This document shows positions 9,165 to 18,182 of a DNA stretch of 64,000 bases, piece after piece (position 1 is the stretch's first letter; each line of letters begins with the position of its first letter). Origin of the DNA: Firm-04 sp045596625 (GTDB lineage: Bacteria > Bacillota > Clostridia > Oscillospirales > Ruminococcaceae). The notes below the pieces were generated by a model. It was given only the letters and a program-made list of their open reading frames with translations, searched no databases and was not told the DNA's origin. Made by a program: the position numbers and the translations under genes. The DNA lies in NCBI GenBank assembly GCA_045596625.1, contig JAZOCU010000084.1, positions 1-64,000 on the forward strand, read 5' to 3'.

Positions 9165-9386
9165 ATGAACAGCGAAAAATCTTTTTTCAAATCGGAATGC
9201 CTTCGCCGTACGCTGCGTACATTTTTGCAGGCAGCAGCAGGTTATGTGGTAGTCAATGCTGCCGCTGCGGATCTCAGTACCCGATCGGCAGGGATCGGAT
9301 TTTGTGTGGCAGCGGTTGCAGCCGGTATTGCTGCGATCATGAATCGTGAGGAAGGAGTAGGATCACATGACGGCAAAAGGAATTGA
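9165..9386 (+). CDS. Holin-like small membrane protein
   Basis: 73-residue protein; start at 9165 follows CAAAGGAGGATACC. It has a charged N-terminus (FKSECLRRTLRTF) followed by two short hydrophobic segments (about residues 19-36 and 44-59) and a charged tail, which is the usual design of small phage holins that permeabilise the membrane to release endolysin. Its 3' end overlaps the lysozyme gene by 20 bp, an arrangement typical of holin-endolysin pairs. Assignment rests on size, topology and context rather than on a diagnostic motif. Confidence 0.65.
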   Translation: MNSEKSFFKSECLRRTLRTFLQAAAGYVVVNAAAADLSTRSAGIGFCVAAVAAGIAAIMNREEGVGSHDGKRN

Positions 9387-10233
9387 TGTTTCTGCACATC
9401 AGGGCAGGATCAATTGGAAGCAGGCAGCCGAAAGCGGTGTGGAATTTGCAATACTGCGCGTCTATTGCAACGGCGCTGATCTGCGCTTTGGAGAGAATTA
9501 TCAGGGAGCAACAGCGGCGGGGATCCCGGTGGGTGCATATTGTTACAGCTATGCCGCAACTCCTCAGGCAGCCGAAAGAGAGGCAGAGGCTGTTCTGCAG
9601 CTTTTGGAGGGGAAAACCTTTGCGTACCCCATTTATTTCGATATTGAGGATACAGTGCAGCGTATGCTGAGCAGAGAACAGGTCGATGCCATTGTGGAAG
9701 CCTTTTGCCGGAAGCTGGAGGCGGCAGGCTATTTTGTGGGGATTTATTCCTATAAATATTTCCTTGAGCAGAAAATCTCGGAACGCCTTCTTCGCCGCTA
9801 TGCCGTATGGGTCGCACATACCGATGTCCGCAAGACCTCATATCGTTATCCTTATGGAATCTGGCAATATTCTCACACAGGCAGTGCAGCGGGGATCTCC
9901 TGTAAGGTAGATCTGAATTATGCTTATATTGACTATCCTGCCATCATGCAGCAGAAACAGAAGAACGGGTTCGGCACGGCATCTGCCGAGAAAACGGATC
10001 GATGTCCCTATCCGATGCCGACAAAGCCGCAGCGCCGCGGCTGTAAGGGCGATGCTGTTCGCTGGGTGCAATGGCAGCTGATCGGGAAGGGCTATTCCTG
10101 CGGAGATGCCGGCATTGACGGCAGCTTTGGTCCCGATACCGAACAGGCAGTGCGCCGCTATCAGACCGATCATGCATTGGAAGCGGATGGTGTCTGCGGC
10201 CCTGTGACACGTGCTTCGCTCTGTAAATCATAA
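9367..10233 (+). CDS. GH25 endolysin (lysozyme) with peptidoglycan-binding domain
   Basis: N-acetylmuramidase that cuts cell-wall glycan. Residues 1-190 are a GH25 domain with KGIDVSAHQG (D7), the catalytic YFDIED (D92, E94), WVAHTD, YGIWQYS and the closing VDLNYAY. Residues about 222-286 are a PG_binding_1 domain (GCKGDAVRWVQWQL, GIDGSFGPDTEQAVRRYQ, ADGVCGP). There is no signal peptide, so export should depend on the overlapping holin-like gene, as for phage endolysins. The pair lies alone between valS and a GH3 gene, behind palindrome copy 1. Base composition resembles that of neighbouring genes. Confidence 0.94.
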   Translation: MTAKGIDVSAHQGRINWKQAAESGVEFAILRVYCNGADLRFGENYQGATAAGIPVGAYCYSYAATPQAAEREAEAVLQLLEGKTFAYPIYFDIEDTVQRMLSREQVDAIVEAFCRKLEAAGYFVGIYSYKYFLEQKISERLLRRYAVWVAHTDVRKTSYRYPYGIWQYSHTGSAAGISCKVDLNYAYIDYPAIMQQKQKNGFGTASAEKTDRCPYPMPTKPQRRGCKGDAVRWVQWQLIGKGYSCGDAGIDGSFGPDTEQAVRRYQTDHALEADGVCGPVTRASLCKS

Positions 10234-10245
10234 AATCGCAGCAGT

Positions 10246-10287
10246 CCCTCGGATTTTTGCATTGACGCAGAAATTCGGGGGATTTTT
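10246..10287 (+). terminator. Terminator after the lysis cassette
   Basis: 15-bp stem (10246-10260 with 10267-10281, three G-U pairs), 6-base loop, then ATTTTT. Confidence 0.75.
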
Positions 10288-10314
10288 GTTGCGGAAAATC
10301 AGCACAGGAATGAC

Positions 10315-10343
10315 TGGACAAAGCAATTGAGATATGCTATACT
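10315..10343 (+). promoter_or_regulatory. Promoter of the GH3 gene
   Basis: -35 TGGACA (10315-10320), 17-bp spacer, -10 TATACT (10338-10343). A good GGGGGG ribosome site then leads to an ATG at 10378 that opens a six-codon frame (MRAGRI) whose TGA overlaps the GH3 ATG. Confidence 0.72.
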
Positions 10344-10394
10344 GAAACAAGATTTTGAAGGGGGGATGGCTCTTTTTATGAGAGCCGGACGGAT

Positions 10395-13154
10395 ATGATG
10401 CAACCGAAGATTTTGGCACGTGCATGTGCGATTATGGCCGAACTGACACTGGAAGAAAAACTTCATCTGCTGACTACGCATCACCATGCGGTAGAACGGC
10501 TGGGGCTTCCGGAGTTCTATATCGGCACCGAGGTGGCCAGAGGTTATGTGGGACGCAGTCCGGAGCGCAGCTCCACCGTATTTCCACAGCCTGTGGGTCT
10601 TGCGGCAACCTTTGATCCGACGCTGATGAAGAATCTCGGATGGATCGCCGGCATGGAAGCGCGTGCCTATTACAATGCCGATCCCAAGGGCGGTCTGGTT
10701 TTGTGGGGGCCTACGGTGGATATGGTGCGCGATCCCCGATGGGGCAGAACCGAGGAAGCCTATGGCGAAGATGTCTGTCTTGCCGGCAATCTGACTGCCG
10801 CCTATACCAGTGGTATGGCAGGAGAAAACAGCAAATATCTGATGACGATCCCGACACTCAAGCATTTCTGTGCCAATAATAACGAGGAGGGCAGAGGCAG
10901 CTGCAATGCCTATCTGCCGCCTCGACTGAAATATGAGTATTACTATGCAGCCTTCAAGCATGCAATCTGCCATGGCGGTGCCAAAAGCATTATGGCAGCC
11001 TATAATGAGATCAATGGTGTTCCTGCGATCTGCAATCCGGAGATCCGCACACTGCTCAAGGAGCAATGGGGATTGTGGTTTGCTGTCAGTGACGGTGCGG
11101 ATTTTTCTCAGCTTCTGACGGCGCATCATGATTGCGATACCCATTCCGAGGCATTTGCCAATGCTCTGCTTGCCGGCTGCGATACCATGACCGATGAGGA
11201 TACGCTGGTTGCGATGGCAGCAAAAAAAGCATTGGAAGAGGGCAGGATCACCGAAGCGGATCTGGATGCCTCTGTTTTCAATACGATCTATGCAAGACTG
11301 CGGCTCGGACAAATGGCAGAGGATTGTGAACATGATGCCATTACCGTGGAAAACGTTCATATGCAGCTGTCGGAGGCATATAATTGCCGTGCTGCAATGG
11401 AACAGATGATCCTGCTGAAAAATGACGGATTGCTGCCCATCCAAAAGAAGCCCGACAGAATTGCCGTAGTAGGTGCGCTTGCCGATGAGAATCTGAAGGA
11501 TTGGTATACAGGATATTCCAAGGAGGAAATCTCGGTGCGGGAAGGCATCGGATTGGAATTCTCAAAAGCAGAGGTCACGTATGACGATTTGTGGGATCAT
11601 GTAGCGATCCTTGCAGAAAACGGGAAATATCTTTCGGCAAAAGAGGATGGCTCTGTGATCGCCGATGCAGATCATGTGACAGAAAGTGAGCTGTTTGCCT
11701 TACAGGATTGGGGCGAAAACTGGTGCAATCTGTTTTCGGTACGGTATCAGCGTTATGTGCGCTGCGGCGATGACCGTCAGCTGCGTCTGCATCATCGTGA
11801 TATCTACGATTGGTTTACCCGTGAGACGCTGTTTTTGTATCCTTATGAAGGCAAGATGCTCATCGAGGATTTCCAGAATGGCATGCGTCTGCAATGTGAT
11901 GCAGAGGGCAAGATCTGTGCCGTATCCGGCCGCAATATTTGCGCAGAGCAGTTGTTTTCAATGACAGTGATCTCCAAGGGCACCGATCGCGCTGCGGCAT
12001 TGGCAAAGGCAAATGATCTGGTTGTCTACTGTGTCGGCAATCATCCGGTACAGGTTGCAAAGGAATGTTATGACCGCAAAACCCTTGCATTGAATGTACA
12101 AAGCGGCATGGCAAAGGTGCTGCAGGCTGCGAATCCTGCGACGGTTATGGTGCTGATTTCCAGCTATCCCTATGCCATTTGCGAGGAGCAGGAACAGCTT
12201 TCTGCTATTTTGTATACTTCTCATGCAGGTCCTTATCTGGGCACAGCGGTTGCTGCGACTCTATCCGGCAGGAACAATCCGGCCGGCAGAACGCCCCTGA
12301 CGTGGTATCGCAGTGAGCTGGAGCTGCCAAGAGATCTGATGCAGTATGATATTGCATCCGCAGGGATCACCTATCAATATTTCGAAGGAACAGCGCTGTA
12401 TCCTTTTGGTTATGGTCTGAGCTATTCCGCCTTTGCATACAGTGATCTGACGGTACAGCCCGAAAAGGATGGCGTCAGAGCACAGCTGACGGTAGAGAAT
12501 GTCTCTGCTGTAGATGGCGATGAAGTGGTGCAGCTGTATTTCACGGTACCCGATTCCGCTGTGCGCCGTGCCAACAAGAAGCTTTGTGCCTTTGCCCGTG
12601 TGCATCTGCGTGCAGGAGAACGCAAAACGGTATCGCTGTATGCGCCTGCCGATTTCCTTGAGATCTTCAATGTACGCAGCGGCAGAATGATGGTGGAAGG
12701 CGGATGCTATCGGTTTTTTGCAGGTGCATCTTCTGCAGATCTGCGTCTGCAGGCGGATTGTATGATTACGGGAGAAGCCCTTGGAATGCGTCCTGCCCTG
12801 TTTTCTGCCGAGCTGTTTGATGAGGCTGTGGGGATGCAGAGCTTTTATTCCAAATCCCGCAAGGCACATTATCTGCGGACAGTCGGCTATCAGGGAACGG
12901 CGGTATACGAAGGTGTGGATTATCGCGGCAAACGCAGCTTAACGCTGATGGTACAATCTACCAATAAAGCCGATACGCTTCGGGTGCAGATCGGAAATGC
13001 CGAATGGGTTGCGGTGCCCATTGCTGCAAGCAATGCATATGATGATTTTGCAGCTTATACGATCCCGCTGCCGTCCGATGCGGCGGAAAGCGATCGGCTG
13101 GTGCTTTCGGTGCCCGGATCTGCAGCCGTACTGCAAATCCTGCTGGAACCGTGA
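10395..13154 (+). CDS. Glycoside hydrolase family 3, probably intracellular
   Basis: Retaining glycosidase (beta-glucosidase or beta-xylosidase type) of 919 residues. GH3 N-domain motifs are WGPTVDMVRDPRWGRTEEAYGED, PTLKHFCANN and MAAYNEINGVPA, with the nucleophile Asp233 in FAVSDGADF. The C-domain has ILLKNDGLLPI and LYPFGYGLSYS, followed by a fibronectin-like domain (about 690-775). The last 110 residues (GYQGTAVYEGVDYRGKRSLTLMV onward) resemble a CBM6-like beta-sandwich, unusual at this end. A large insert follows the start of the C-domain. There is no signal peptide, so it probably hydrolyses imported oligosaccharides. Its own ribosome site is poor; translation may be coupled to the six-codon upstream frame. 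Exact substrate cannot be told. Confidence 0.9.
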   Translation: MMQPKILARACAIMAELTLEEKLHLLTTHHHAVERLGLPEFYIGTEVARGYVGRSPERSSTVFPQPVGLAATFDPTLMKNLGWIAGMEARAYYNADPKGGLVLWGPTVDMVRDPRWGRTEEAYGEDVCLAGNLTAAYTSGMAGENSKYLMTIPTLKHFCANNNEEGRGSCNAYLPPRLKYEYYYAAFKHAICHGGAKSIMAAYNEINGVPAICNPEIRTLLKEQWGLWFAVSDGADFSQLLTAHHDCDTHSEAFANALLAGCDTMTDEDTLVAMAAKKALEEGRITEADLDASVFNTIYARLRLGQMAEDCEHDAITVENVHMQLSEAYNCRAAMEQMILLKNDGLLPIQKKPDRIAVVGALADENLKDWYTGYSKEEISVREGIGLEFSKAEVTYDDLWDHVAILAENGKYLSAKEDGSVIADADHVTESELFALQDWGENWCNLFSVRYQRYVRCGDDRQLRLHHRDIYDWFTRETLFLYPYEGKMLIEDFQNGMRLQCDAEGKICAVSGRNICAEQLFSMTVISKGTDRAAALAKANDLVVYCVGNHPVQVAKECYDRKTLALNVQSGMAKVLQAANPATVMVLISSYPYAICEEQEQLSAILYTSHAGPYLGTAVAATLSGRNNPAGRTPLTWYRSELELPRDLMQYDIASAGITYQYFEGTALYPFGYGLSYSAFAYSDLTVQPEKDGVRAQLTVENVSAVDGDEVVQLYFTVPDSAVRRANKKLCAFARVHLRAGERKTVSLYAPADFLEIFNVRSGRMMVEGGCYRFFAGASSADLRLQADCMITGEALGMRPALFSAELFDEAVGMQSFYSKSRKAHYLRTVGYQGTAVYEGVDYRGKRSLTLMVQSTNKADTLRVQIGNAEWVAVPIAASNAYDDFAAYTIPLPSDAAESDRLVLSVPGSAAVLQILLEP

Positions 13155-13180
13155 GGATTCGGACAATAATAGGAATGAAT

Positions 13181-13240
13181 GATCCCGTGTGGGGAATCAT
13201 AAGGTCGATGGCCTTTTGATTCCTGCACGGGATCGTTTTT
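13181..13240 (+). terminator. Terminator between GH3 and M20 genes
   Basis: GATCCCGTG pairs with CACGGGATC (13226-13234), with an inner stem, then GTTTTT. Confidence 0.82.
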
Positions 13241-13264
13241 CTTGTTTACGAAGGAGGAGATCGG

Positions 13265-14479
13265 ATGAAAAATGAGGCAACGTGTCTTGCACAGGCAGCT
13301 GCCGCCGCATTGCCGCAGGCAGTTTCGGATTACCGAACGCTGCACGCAATGGCAGAAGTCGGCTTTGATCTGCAGGATACTGCGGCATATGTAAGAAAGC
13401 GGCTTGCGGATATGGGATATGCGCCTGTTTCCTGTGGCAGATGCGGCATCGTAGCGGTAGCGGGAGATCCGCAGGCAGCAAAAGGTCTGCTGCTGCGTGC
13501 GGATATGGATGCACTGCCTATGCAAGAGGAAAGCGGTTTGCCCTATTGTGCCCAAAACGGCAGGATGCATGCCTGCGGTCATGATATGCATACGGCGATG
13601 CTGCTGGGCGCTGCACAGCTCCTCAAGACGCATGAGCACATGCTGAAGGGGTTTGTCAAGCTGATGTTTCAGCCTGCCGAGGAGCTGCTGGAAGGCGCAA
13701 AGGATATGCTTTCGGATGGTGTGCTTTCTCATCCGAAGCCACAGGCAGCGCTGATGCTTCATGTGTTAGCCGGGATGCCCATTGCTGCCGGTACGGCATG
13801 TCTGCCTCCGGTCGGCGTCAGTGCGCCGGCAGCGGCTTTCTTCCGGATCCGTCTGCAGGGCAAAGGATGTCATGGTGCTGCACCGCATCGGGGAATTGAT
13901 CCCATCACAGCGGCTGCTCATTGTCTGACCGGATTGCAGGCGATCTCTGCGCGGGAGCTTGCACCGGGTACCTGTGCGGCATTGACTGTCGGCAGGATAG
14001 CAGGCGGTATGGCTGCCAATGTGATCGCAGATACTGTGACTATGGAAGGTACCATGCGCGCCTTTGATGATGGGGTCTTAAAGCAGATGAAGGATCGCTT
14101 GCAGACCATTACGGAATCCACAGCCCAGGCGCATCGGGTCAAGGCAGAGGTTTCTGTGCTTTCTGATTGTCCGACGCTGCGGAATGATCCTGTACTTCAT
14201 ACACAGATCTGTGAGATCGTGCGTGCTTTGCTGCCGAAGGAGCAGATCATGGAGCCGGGATCGCAGTCTTCACCGGAGGCTGCCTCTGAGGATTTTGCAG
14301 AGCTGAGCCATGTGCTTCCTGCGATGATCATCGGGCTTGCGGCCGGAGATTCCCGTTCGGGCTATGCCTATCCCTTGCATCATCCCAAGGTGCGGTTCGA
14401 TGAAAGGGCAATGGAACAGGGCATTCTGCTGTATGCAGGAGTTGGCATGCTCTGGGGTGCGGATGAGATTGCCGATTGA
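13265..14479 (+). CDS. M20 family amidohydrolase (zinc aminoacylase/hippurate hydrolase type)
   Basis: 404-residue M20D metallohydrolase that cleaves N-acyl amino acids or related amides. Visible motifs are LHAMAEVGFD (variant of the usual RHxHPEL opening, with some ligands altered), LLLRADMDALPMQEESGLPY, MHACGHDMHTAMLLGAA and FQPAEELLEGA (the PAEE general base region), GKGCHGAAPHRGIDPI, and the C-terminal SEDFAELSHVLPA and LHHPKVRFDE. AAGGAGGAG precedes the ATG. The altered opening motif is a mild oddity. Substrate unknown. It ends over the promoter for the next gene. Confidence 0.9.
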   Translation: MKNEATCLAQAAAAALPQAVSDYRTLHAMAEVGFDLQDTAAYVRKRLADMGYAPVSCGRCGIVAVAGDPQAAKGLLLRADMDALPMQEESGLPYCAQNGRMHACGHDMHTAMLLGAAQLLKTHEHMLKGFVKLMFQPAEELLEGAKDMLSDGVLSHPKPQAALMLHVLAGMPIAAGTACLPPVGVSAPAAAFFRIRLQGKGCHGAAPHRGIDPITAAAHCLTGLQAISARELAPGTCAALTVGRIAGGMAANVIADTVTMEGTMRAFDDGVLKQMKDRLQTITESTAQAHRVKAEVSVLSDCPTLRNDPVLHTQICEIVRALLPKEQIMEPGSQSSPEAASEDFAELSHVLPAMIIGLAAGDSRSGYAYPLHHPKVRFDERAMEQGILLYAGVGMLWGADEIAD

Positions 14480-14504
14480 CAAAATGACGGATTTGTGATA
14501 CTCT
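14476..14504 (+). promoter_or_regulatory. Promoter of the glutamyl-tRNA synthetase gene
   Basis: -35 TTGACA (14476-14481) overlaps the stop codon of the M20 gene; 17-bp spacer; -10 TACTCT (14499-14504). Confidence 0.78.
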
Positions 14505-14543
14505 ATAAGAGATCATTATAATGACGTTGAAAGGAGTATTCCG

Positions 14544-16190
14544 ATGATGGATCATCAGGCTTTAGCGGCACTTTTATTCCCCGATATCACCAAAACCATT
14601 GCAGATTACGAGGCGCAATATCCGCCTCGTGCATTGCCCGAGGGTGCGGTCGTGACCCGTATTGCACCCAGTCCTACGGGCTTTGTACATCTGGGTAATT
14701 TATATAACGCCATCGGCGAACGTCTTGCCCGACAGACAAAGGGCGTATTTTTCCTGCGCATTGAGGATACGGATCAGAAACGAGAAGTAGAAGGCGCTGT
14801 GGAAGCGCTGATGGATTCCATGCACTATTACGGCATCCAATTCGATGAGGGTGCAACGGTGGAAGGCGAGCATGGTGCTTATGGTCCCTATCGTCAGCGG
14901 CAGCGCAAGGAGCTGTATCAGACCGTTGCAAAATCCCTTGTACTGCGGGGTCTGGCATATCCATGCTTTTGTACCGAGGAGACCTTGACGGCTATGCGGG
15001 ATGCTCAGATGGAAGAAAAAGCCAACATCGGCTATTACGGTAAATGGACCAATTGCCGGACGCTTTCCTATGAGGAGATTGCAAAACGCATCGAGGCAGG
15101 CGAGCCTTGGGTATTGCGGTTTGCTTCATCCGGCGATCCGGAACACATGATTCCTGTGCAGGATGGGATTCGCGGTGAGCTGCGGGTGCAGGAAAACTAT
15201 ACGGATTTTGTTTTGCTGAAATCCGATGGCATTCCGACCTATCATTTTGCTCATGTATGCGATGATCATTTCATGCGCACGACCCATGTGCTGCGAGATG
15301 AGAGCTGGCTTGCCACATTGCCGATTCATGTACAGCTGTTTGATATTCTGGGCTGGGAGCGTCCGCTGTATTGTCATACCGCAACGCTGATGAAAATGGA
15401 TGGAGAATCCAAGAGAAAGCTTTCCAAGCGGAAGGATCCGGAGCTTGCATTGTCCTATTATCGTGCAGAGGGCTATCCGCCTGAGGCAGTGCAGCAATAT
15501 TTGCTGACAGTGCTCAACAGCAATTTCGAAGAATGGAGATTGGCAAATCCTCAGGCAAATTCCAGAGAATTTACGTTCTCGTTAGAAAAAATGAGCAGCT
15601 CCGGCGCATTGTTTGATCTGGCAAAGCTGGATCATATTGCAAAGGAATATCTCTCCTTACAGAGTGCAGAGTTTGTATATGAGCAGCTGCTTGCATGGGT
15701 CAGAGAATATGCTGCGGCAGAAGAAGCCGCGCGCATGGAACAGCAGCGGGAGTTCTATCTTGCTGCATTGCGCATCGGCAGAGGCGGCGATAAGCCCCGT
15801 AAGGATTTCGGAAGCTGGCGGCAGGCATATGCCTTCTTGTCATTCTTTGACAGTGCACGATTTGTCCGTGAGGATGCTTGCCCCGAAAATATTTCTTCCG
15901 AGCATAAGCGTGAGATCTTACGCCGCTATCTGGAAACACTGGATTTTGCCGATGATTCTGCCCAGTGGTTCAACAAGGTCAAGGAGATCACTGATGCTAT
16001 GGGATATGCGGTGCAGGTGAAGAAATACAAGAAGAATCCCGAGGATTATCCGGGCAGCATTGTGGATGTCAGCAACCTGATCCGTGTGGCAATGACCGGC
16101 AGACAGAATTCTCCTGATCTCTGGGAGATCAGCCATGTACTGGGTGAAGAGGAAACTCGTCGGCGCATTGCGGAATATGCAGCGGAATAA
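14544..16190 (+). CDS. gltX: Glutamate--tRNA ligase (GltX type)
   Basis: Class I synthetase that charges tRNA-Glu (possibly also tRNA-Gln in an amidotransferase-dependent pathway). Motifs are TRIAPSPTGFVHLGNLYNA (HIGH variant HLGN), FFLRIEDTDQKREVEGA, YPCFCTEE, a DFVLLKSDGIPTYHFAHVCDDH region, and KMSKS variant KLSKRK. At 548 residues it is longer than the usual 470-500, with the extra length in the anticodon-binding half after about residue 300. ATG at 14544 follows AAAGGAG. Glutamyl specificity is inferred from overall GltX resemblance rather than from anticodon residues. A zinc-ribbon gene follows closely and is probably cotranscribed. Confidence 0.9.
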   Translation: MMDHQALAALLFPDITKTIADYEAQYPPRALPEGAVVTRIAPSPTGFVHLGNLYNAIGERLARQTKGVFFLRIEDTDQKREVEGAVEALMDSMHYYGIQFDEGATVEGEHGAYGPYRQRQRKELYQTVAKSLVLRGLAYPCFCTEETLTAMRDAQMEEKANIGYYGKWTNCRTLSYEEIAKRIEAGEPWVLRFASSGDPEHMIPVQDGIRGELRVQENYTDFVLLKSDGIPTYHFAHVCDDHFMRTTHVLRDESWLATLPIHVQLFDILGWERPLYCHTATLMKMDGESKRKLSKRKDPELALSYYRAEGYPPEAVQQYLLTVLNSNFEEWRLANPQANSREFTFSLEKMSSSGALFDLAKLDHIAKEYLSLQSAEFVYEQLLAWVREYAAAEEAARMEQQREFYLAALRIGRGGDKPRKDFGSWRQAYAFLSFFDSARFVREDACPENISSEHKREILRRYLETLDFADDSAQWFNKVKEITDAMGYAVQVKKYKKNPEDYPGSIVDVSNLIRVAMTGRQNSPDLWEISHVLGEEETRRRIAEYAAE

Positions 16191-16201
16191 GGAATGATCC
16201 T

Positions 16202-16390
16202 ATGGAACAGCCGTTGATCTGTCTGCGCTGCGGACAATATATGGAGCAGGTCGATTTGTTGGAACGGCTTTCTCAGAATCTGCTGATTCGGGAAGCCAAG
16301 CGTATGATGACGCAGGAATTGCAGATCCTTACCTATCGTTGTCCCCAATGCGGCAAGCTGGAGTTTTTTCAGCCAAAGAAATCAAAATAG
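16202..16390 (+). CDS. Small zinc-ribbon protein
   Basis: 62 residues with two CxxC pairs (CLRCG near residue 7 and CPQCGK near residue 47), predicted to bind one zinc ion, joined by a helical segment (LLERLSQNLLIREAKRMM). Starts 12 bp after gltX and precedes a shared terminator, so probably cotranscribed. No specific function can be assigned. Confidence 0.75.
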   Translation: MEQPLICLRCGQYMEQVDLLERLSQNLLIREAKRMMTQELQILTYRCPQCGKLEFFQPKKSK

Positions 16391-16396
16391 AGCAAA

Positions 16397-16437
16397 AAAA
16401 TGACCTGAGAAGTGAAAAATGCTTCTCAGGTCATTTT
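16397..16437. terminator. Bidirectional terminator between convergent genes
   Basis: Perfect 16-bp stem (AAAATGACCTGAGAAG with its complement), 9-base loop, A and T tracts on both sides; serves the plus-strand gltX unit and the minus-strand acetyltransferase. Confidence 0.9.
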
Positions 16438-16477
16438 GCATTTTTTGTGAGAGTGATCGTTTCAATGCAATCGCTGC

Positions 16478-16948
16478 TTACAGCAGCAGTTCCATACCGG
16501 TTTTCATGGGGTGAAAACCGTTGTTTTCATAAAACCGCATGGCAGCGGGATTACAGCTCCAGACATTGAGTGTCAGATGATAGCAGCCGATCGTTTCGGC
16601 ATAGCTGCGGACATATTCCAGCAGGGTCTTGCCGATCTGCTGCCCACGCAGAGATTCTTCTATGCAAAGATCATCAAGATAAAGCGTTTTGCAGTCCATC
16701 AGAAGCGGATGCCCCTTTTGCTCCTGTATGATACAGAAGGCGTATCCCATCACAGTATTTTGTGCGTCCACAGCAACAAAAACCGGAGTGTCAGGATCGG
16801 CAAGGATGCGCAGGATCTCTGCATCGCTGTATTTTTTTGCATTGGCACGAAACAGATCCGGTCTGCCTTGATGATGTACATCCGCCACTTGATACAACAG
16901 ACGGTTGATGCCGTCCAGATGCGCTTGTGCGGCACGTAGGATGGTCAT
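16478..16948 (-). CDS. GNAT family N-acetyltransferase
   Basis: Acetyl-CoA dependent transferase of about 156 residues. The GNAT core is visible: LYLDDLCIEESLRGQQIGKTLLEYV (motif A, with the pyrophosphate loop RGQQIG), followed by LTLNVWSCNPAAMRFYENNGF (motif B). ATG at 16948 is preferred over the GTG at 16954 because AAGG is then 9 bases away. It follows the aldo/keto reductase gene with an 11-bp gap and is probably cotranscribed. Acceptor unknown. Confidence 0.9.
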   Translation of the reverse strand: MTILRAAQAHLDGINRLLYQVADVHHQGRPDLFRANAKKYSDAEILRILADPDTPVFVAVDAQNTVMGYAFCIIQEQKGHPLLMDCKTLYLDDLCIEESLRGQQIGKTLLEYVRSYAETIGCYHLTLNVWSCNPAAMRFYENNGFHPMKTGMELLL

Positions 16949-16959
16949 AGGCACATACC

Positions 16960-18081
16960 TTATTCCGTTTCAAAATGCTTGGCGACATCGGCCAGCAGTG
17001 TGGGGATCTGAAGATGCTGAGGACAATGGTTCGTGCACTGACCGCAGCCGATGCAATCAGAGGCTTTGCCGTATCGGGCAGCCAGATTATCATAATAGGT
17101 GGCCTGTGCGGTCCAGCTTTTTTCGATCTCCTGCTGATCCAGGTTATAGAGATTGAAATAATCGGGGATGGGAATATTCTGCGGACAGCCCTCTACGCAA
17201 TAGCGACAGGCGGTACAGGCAATGGCGATCTGTCCGTTGATAATATCCCGTGCAAGGAATACCGCATCGGTCTCCTGCGGAGAAAGCGGTGAAAAACAGC
17301 TCATATAGGAGAGATTGTCCTCAAGCTGAGAAAGATTGCTCATGCCGCTGAGAACAATGGATACGCCTTCCAACGAGGCGGCAAAGCGAATTGCCCAAGA
17401 AGCAGCGGAGCGATCGGGTGCAAGCTGCTGGAACAGCAGCTTAGCGGCAGGCGGTACATTGGCAAGAGAGCCGCCCTTGACAGGCTCCATAACCAAGATC
17501 TCCTTGCCATGACGGCGCGCGACCTCATAGCATTTGCGGGATTGTACGCCGTCGCTGTCCCAGTCCAGATAATTGATCTGAAGCTGCACGAATTCCATTT
17601 CGGGATGCTCGGTCAGAATCTGATCCAGCAGCTCGGCATTATCGTGATAGGAAAAGCCGATTTTGCGTACAAGACCGGCAGCCTTTTTCTCGGCAACAAA
17701 GCCAAAGGCATCCAGACGCTGTGCGGTGGCATAGTTTTCGGCATTCAGACAATGCAGCAGATAGTAATCGAAATACGATACGCCGCATTTTTTCAGCTGT
17801 TCCTTGAAGATTCGTTCCATATCCCCGACCTCTTTCAGACTCATGGTGGGGAGCTTTGTGGCAAGCAGGAAAGCATCACGCGGGTGACGCTCTACCAGTG
17901 CACGACGCACCATTGCCTCACTGGCATGATTGTGGTACATATAGGCGGTATCGAAATAGACAAAGCCTTCCTGCAAAAAACGATCCACCATTTCAAAGAT
18001 CTGTGCTTCATCAAAGGATGTGGGGTCATTTCCGTCCAGCAGCGGCAGGCGCATCATACCAAAGCCAAGCTTTTTCATCAT
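16960..18081 (-). CDS. Aldo/keto reductase with C-terminal 4Fe-4S ferredoxin domain
   Basis: 373 residues from the ATG at 18081 (AAGGAGG 9 bases upstream). Residues 1-270 form an AKR barrel: LGFGMMRLPLL, VYFDTAYMYHNHASE (catalytic Asp and Tyr), LLATKLP (Lys) and YYLLHC (His). The C-terminal 100 residues carry CTACRYCVEGCPQNIPIPDYF and CIGCGQCTNHCPQH, two clusters with Cys patterns for 4Fe-4S centres. This architecture is common in anaerobes and suggests a redox enzyme using NAD(P)H and ferredoxin-like electron transfer. Substrate unknown. Probably cotranscribed with the downstream GNAT gene. Confidence 0.93.
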   Translation of the reverse strand: MMKKLGFGMMRLPLLDGNDPTSFDEAQIFEMVDRFLQEGFVYFDTAYMYHNHASEAMVRRALVERHPRDAFLLATKLPTMSLKEVGDMERIFKEQLKKCGVSYFDYYLLHCLNAENYATAQRLDAFGFVAEKKAAGLVRKIGFSYHDNAELLDQILTEHPEMEFVQLQINYLDWDSDGVQSRKCYEVARRHGKEILVMEPVKGGSLANVPPAAKLLFQQLAPDRSAASWAIRFAASLEGVSIVLSGMSNLSQLEDNLSYMSCFSPLSPQETDAVFLARDIINGQIAIACTACRYCVEGCPQNIPIPDYFNLYNLDQQEIEKSWTAQATYYDNLAARYGKASDCIGCGQCTNHCPQHLQIPTLLADVAKHFETE

Positions 18082-18122
18082 GTTGCAGATCCTCCTTGAT
18101 TTCAAATAGGAATTCTAACAGA

Positions 18123-18162
18123 AAAATTCTTGGCATAGGGTTCCCCCTTATGCCAAGAATTC
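18123..18162 (-). terminator. Terminator after the aquaporin gene
   Basis: 13-bp stem AATTCTTGGCATA with its complement; on the minus strand it ends GCCAAGAATTTTTC. Confidence 0.85.
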
Positions 18163-18182
18163 TGTATGCGGTAACTATATGC

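Noticed and set aside
10299..11444. 381-codon open frame on the minus strand opposite the GH3 gene
   Set aside because: Lacks domain motifs and overlaps a well supported GH3 gene and its promoter.
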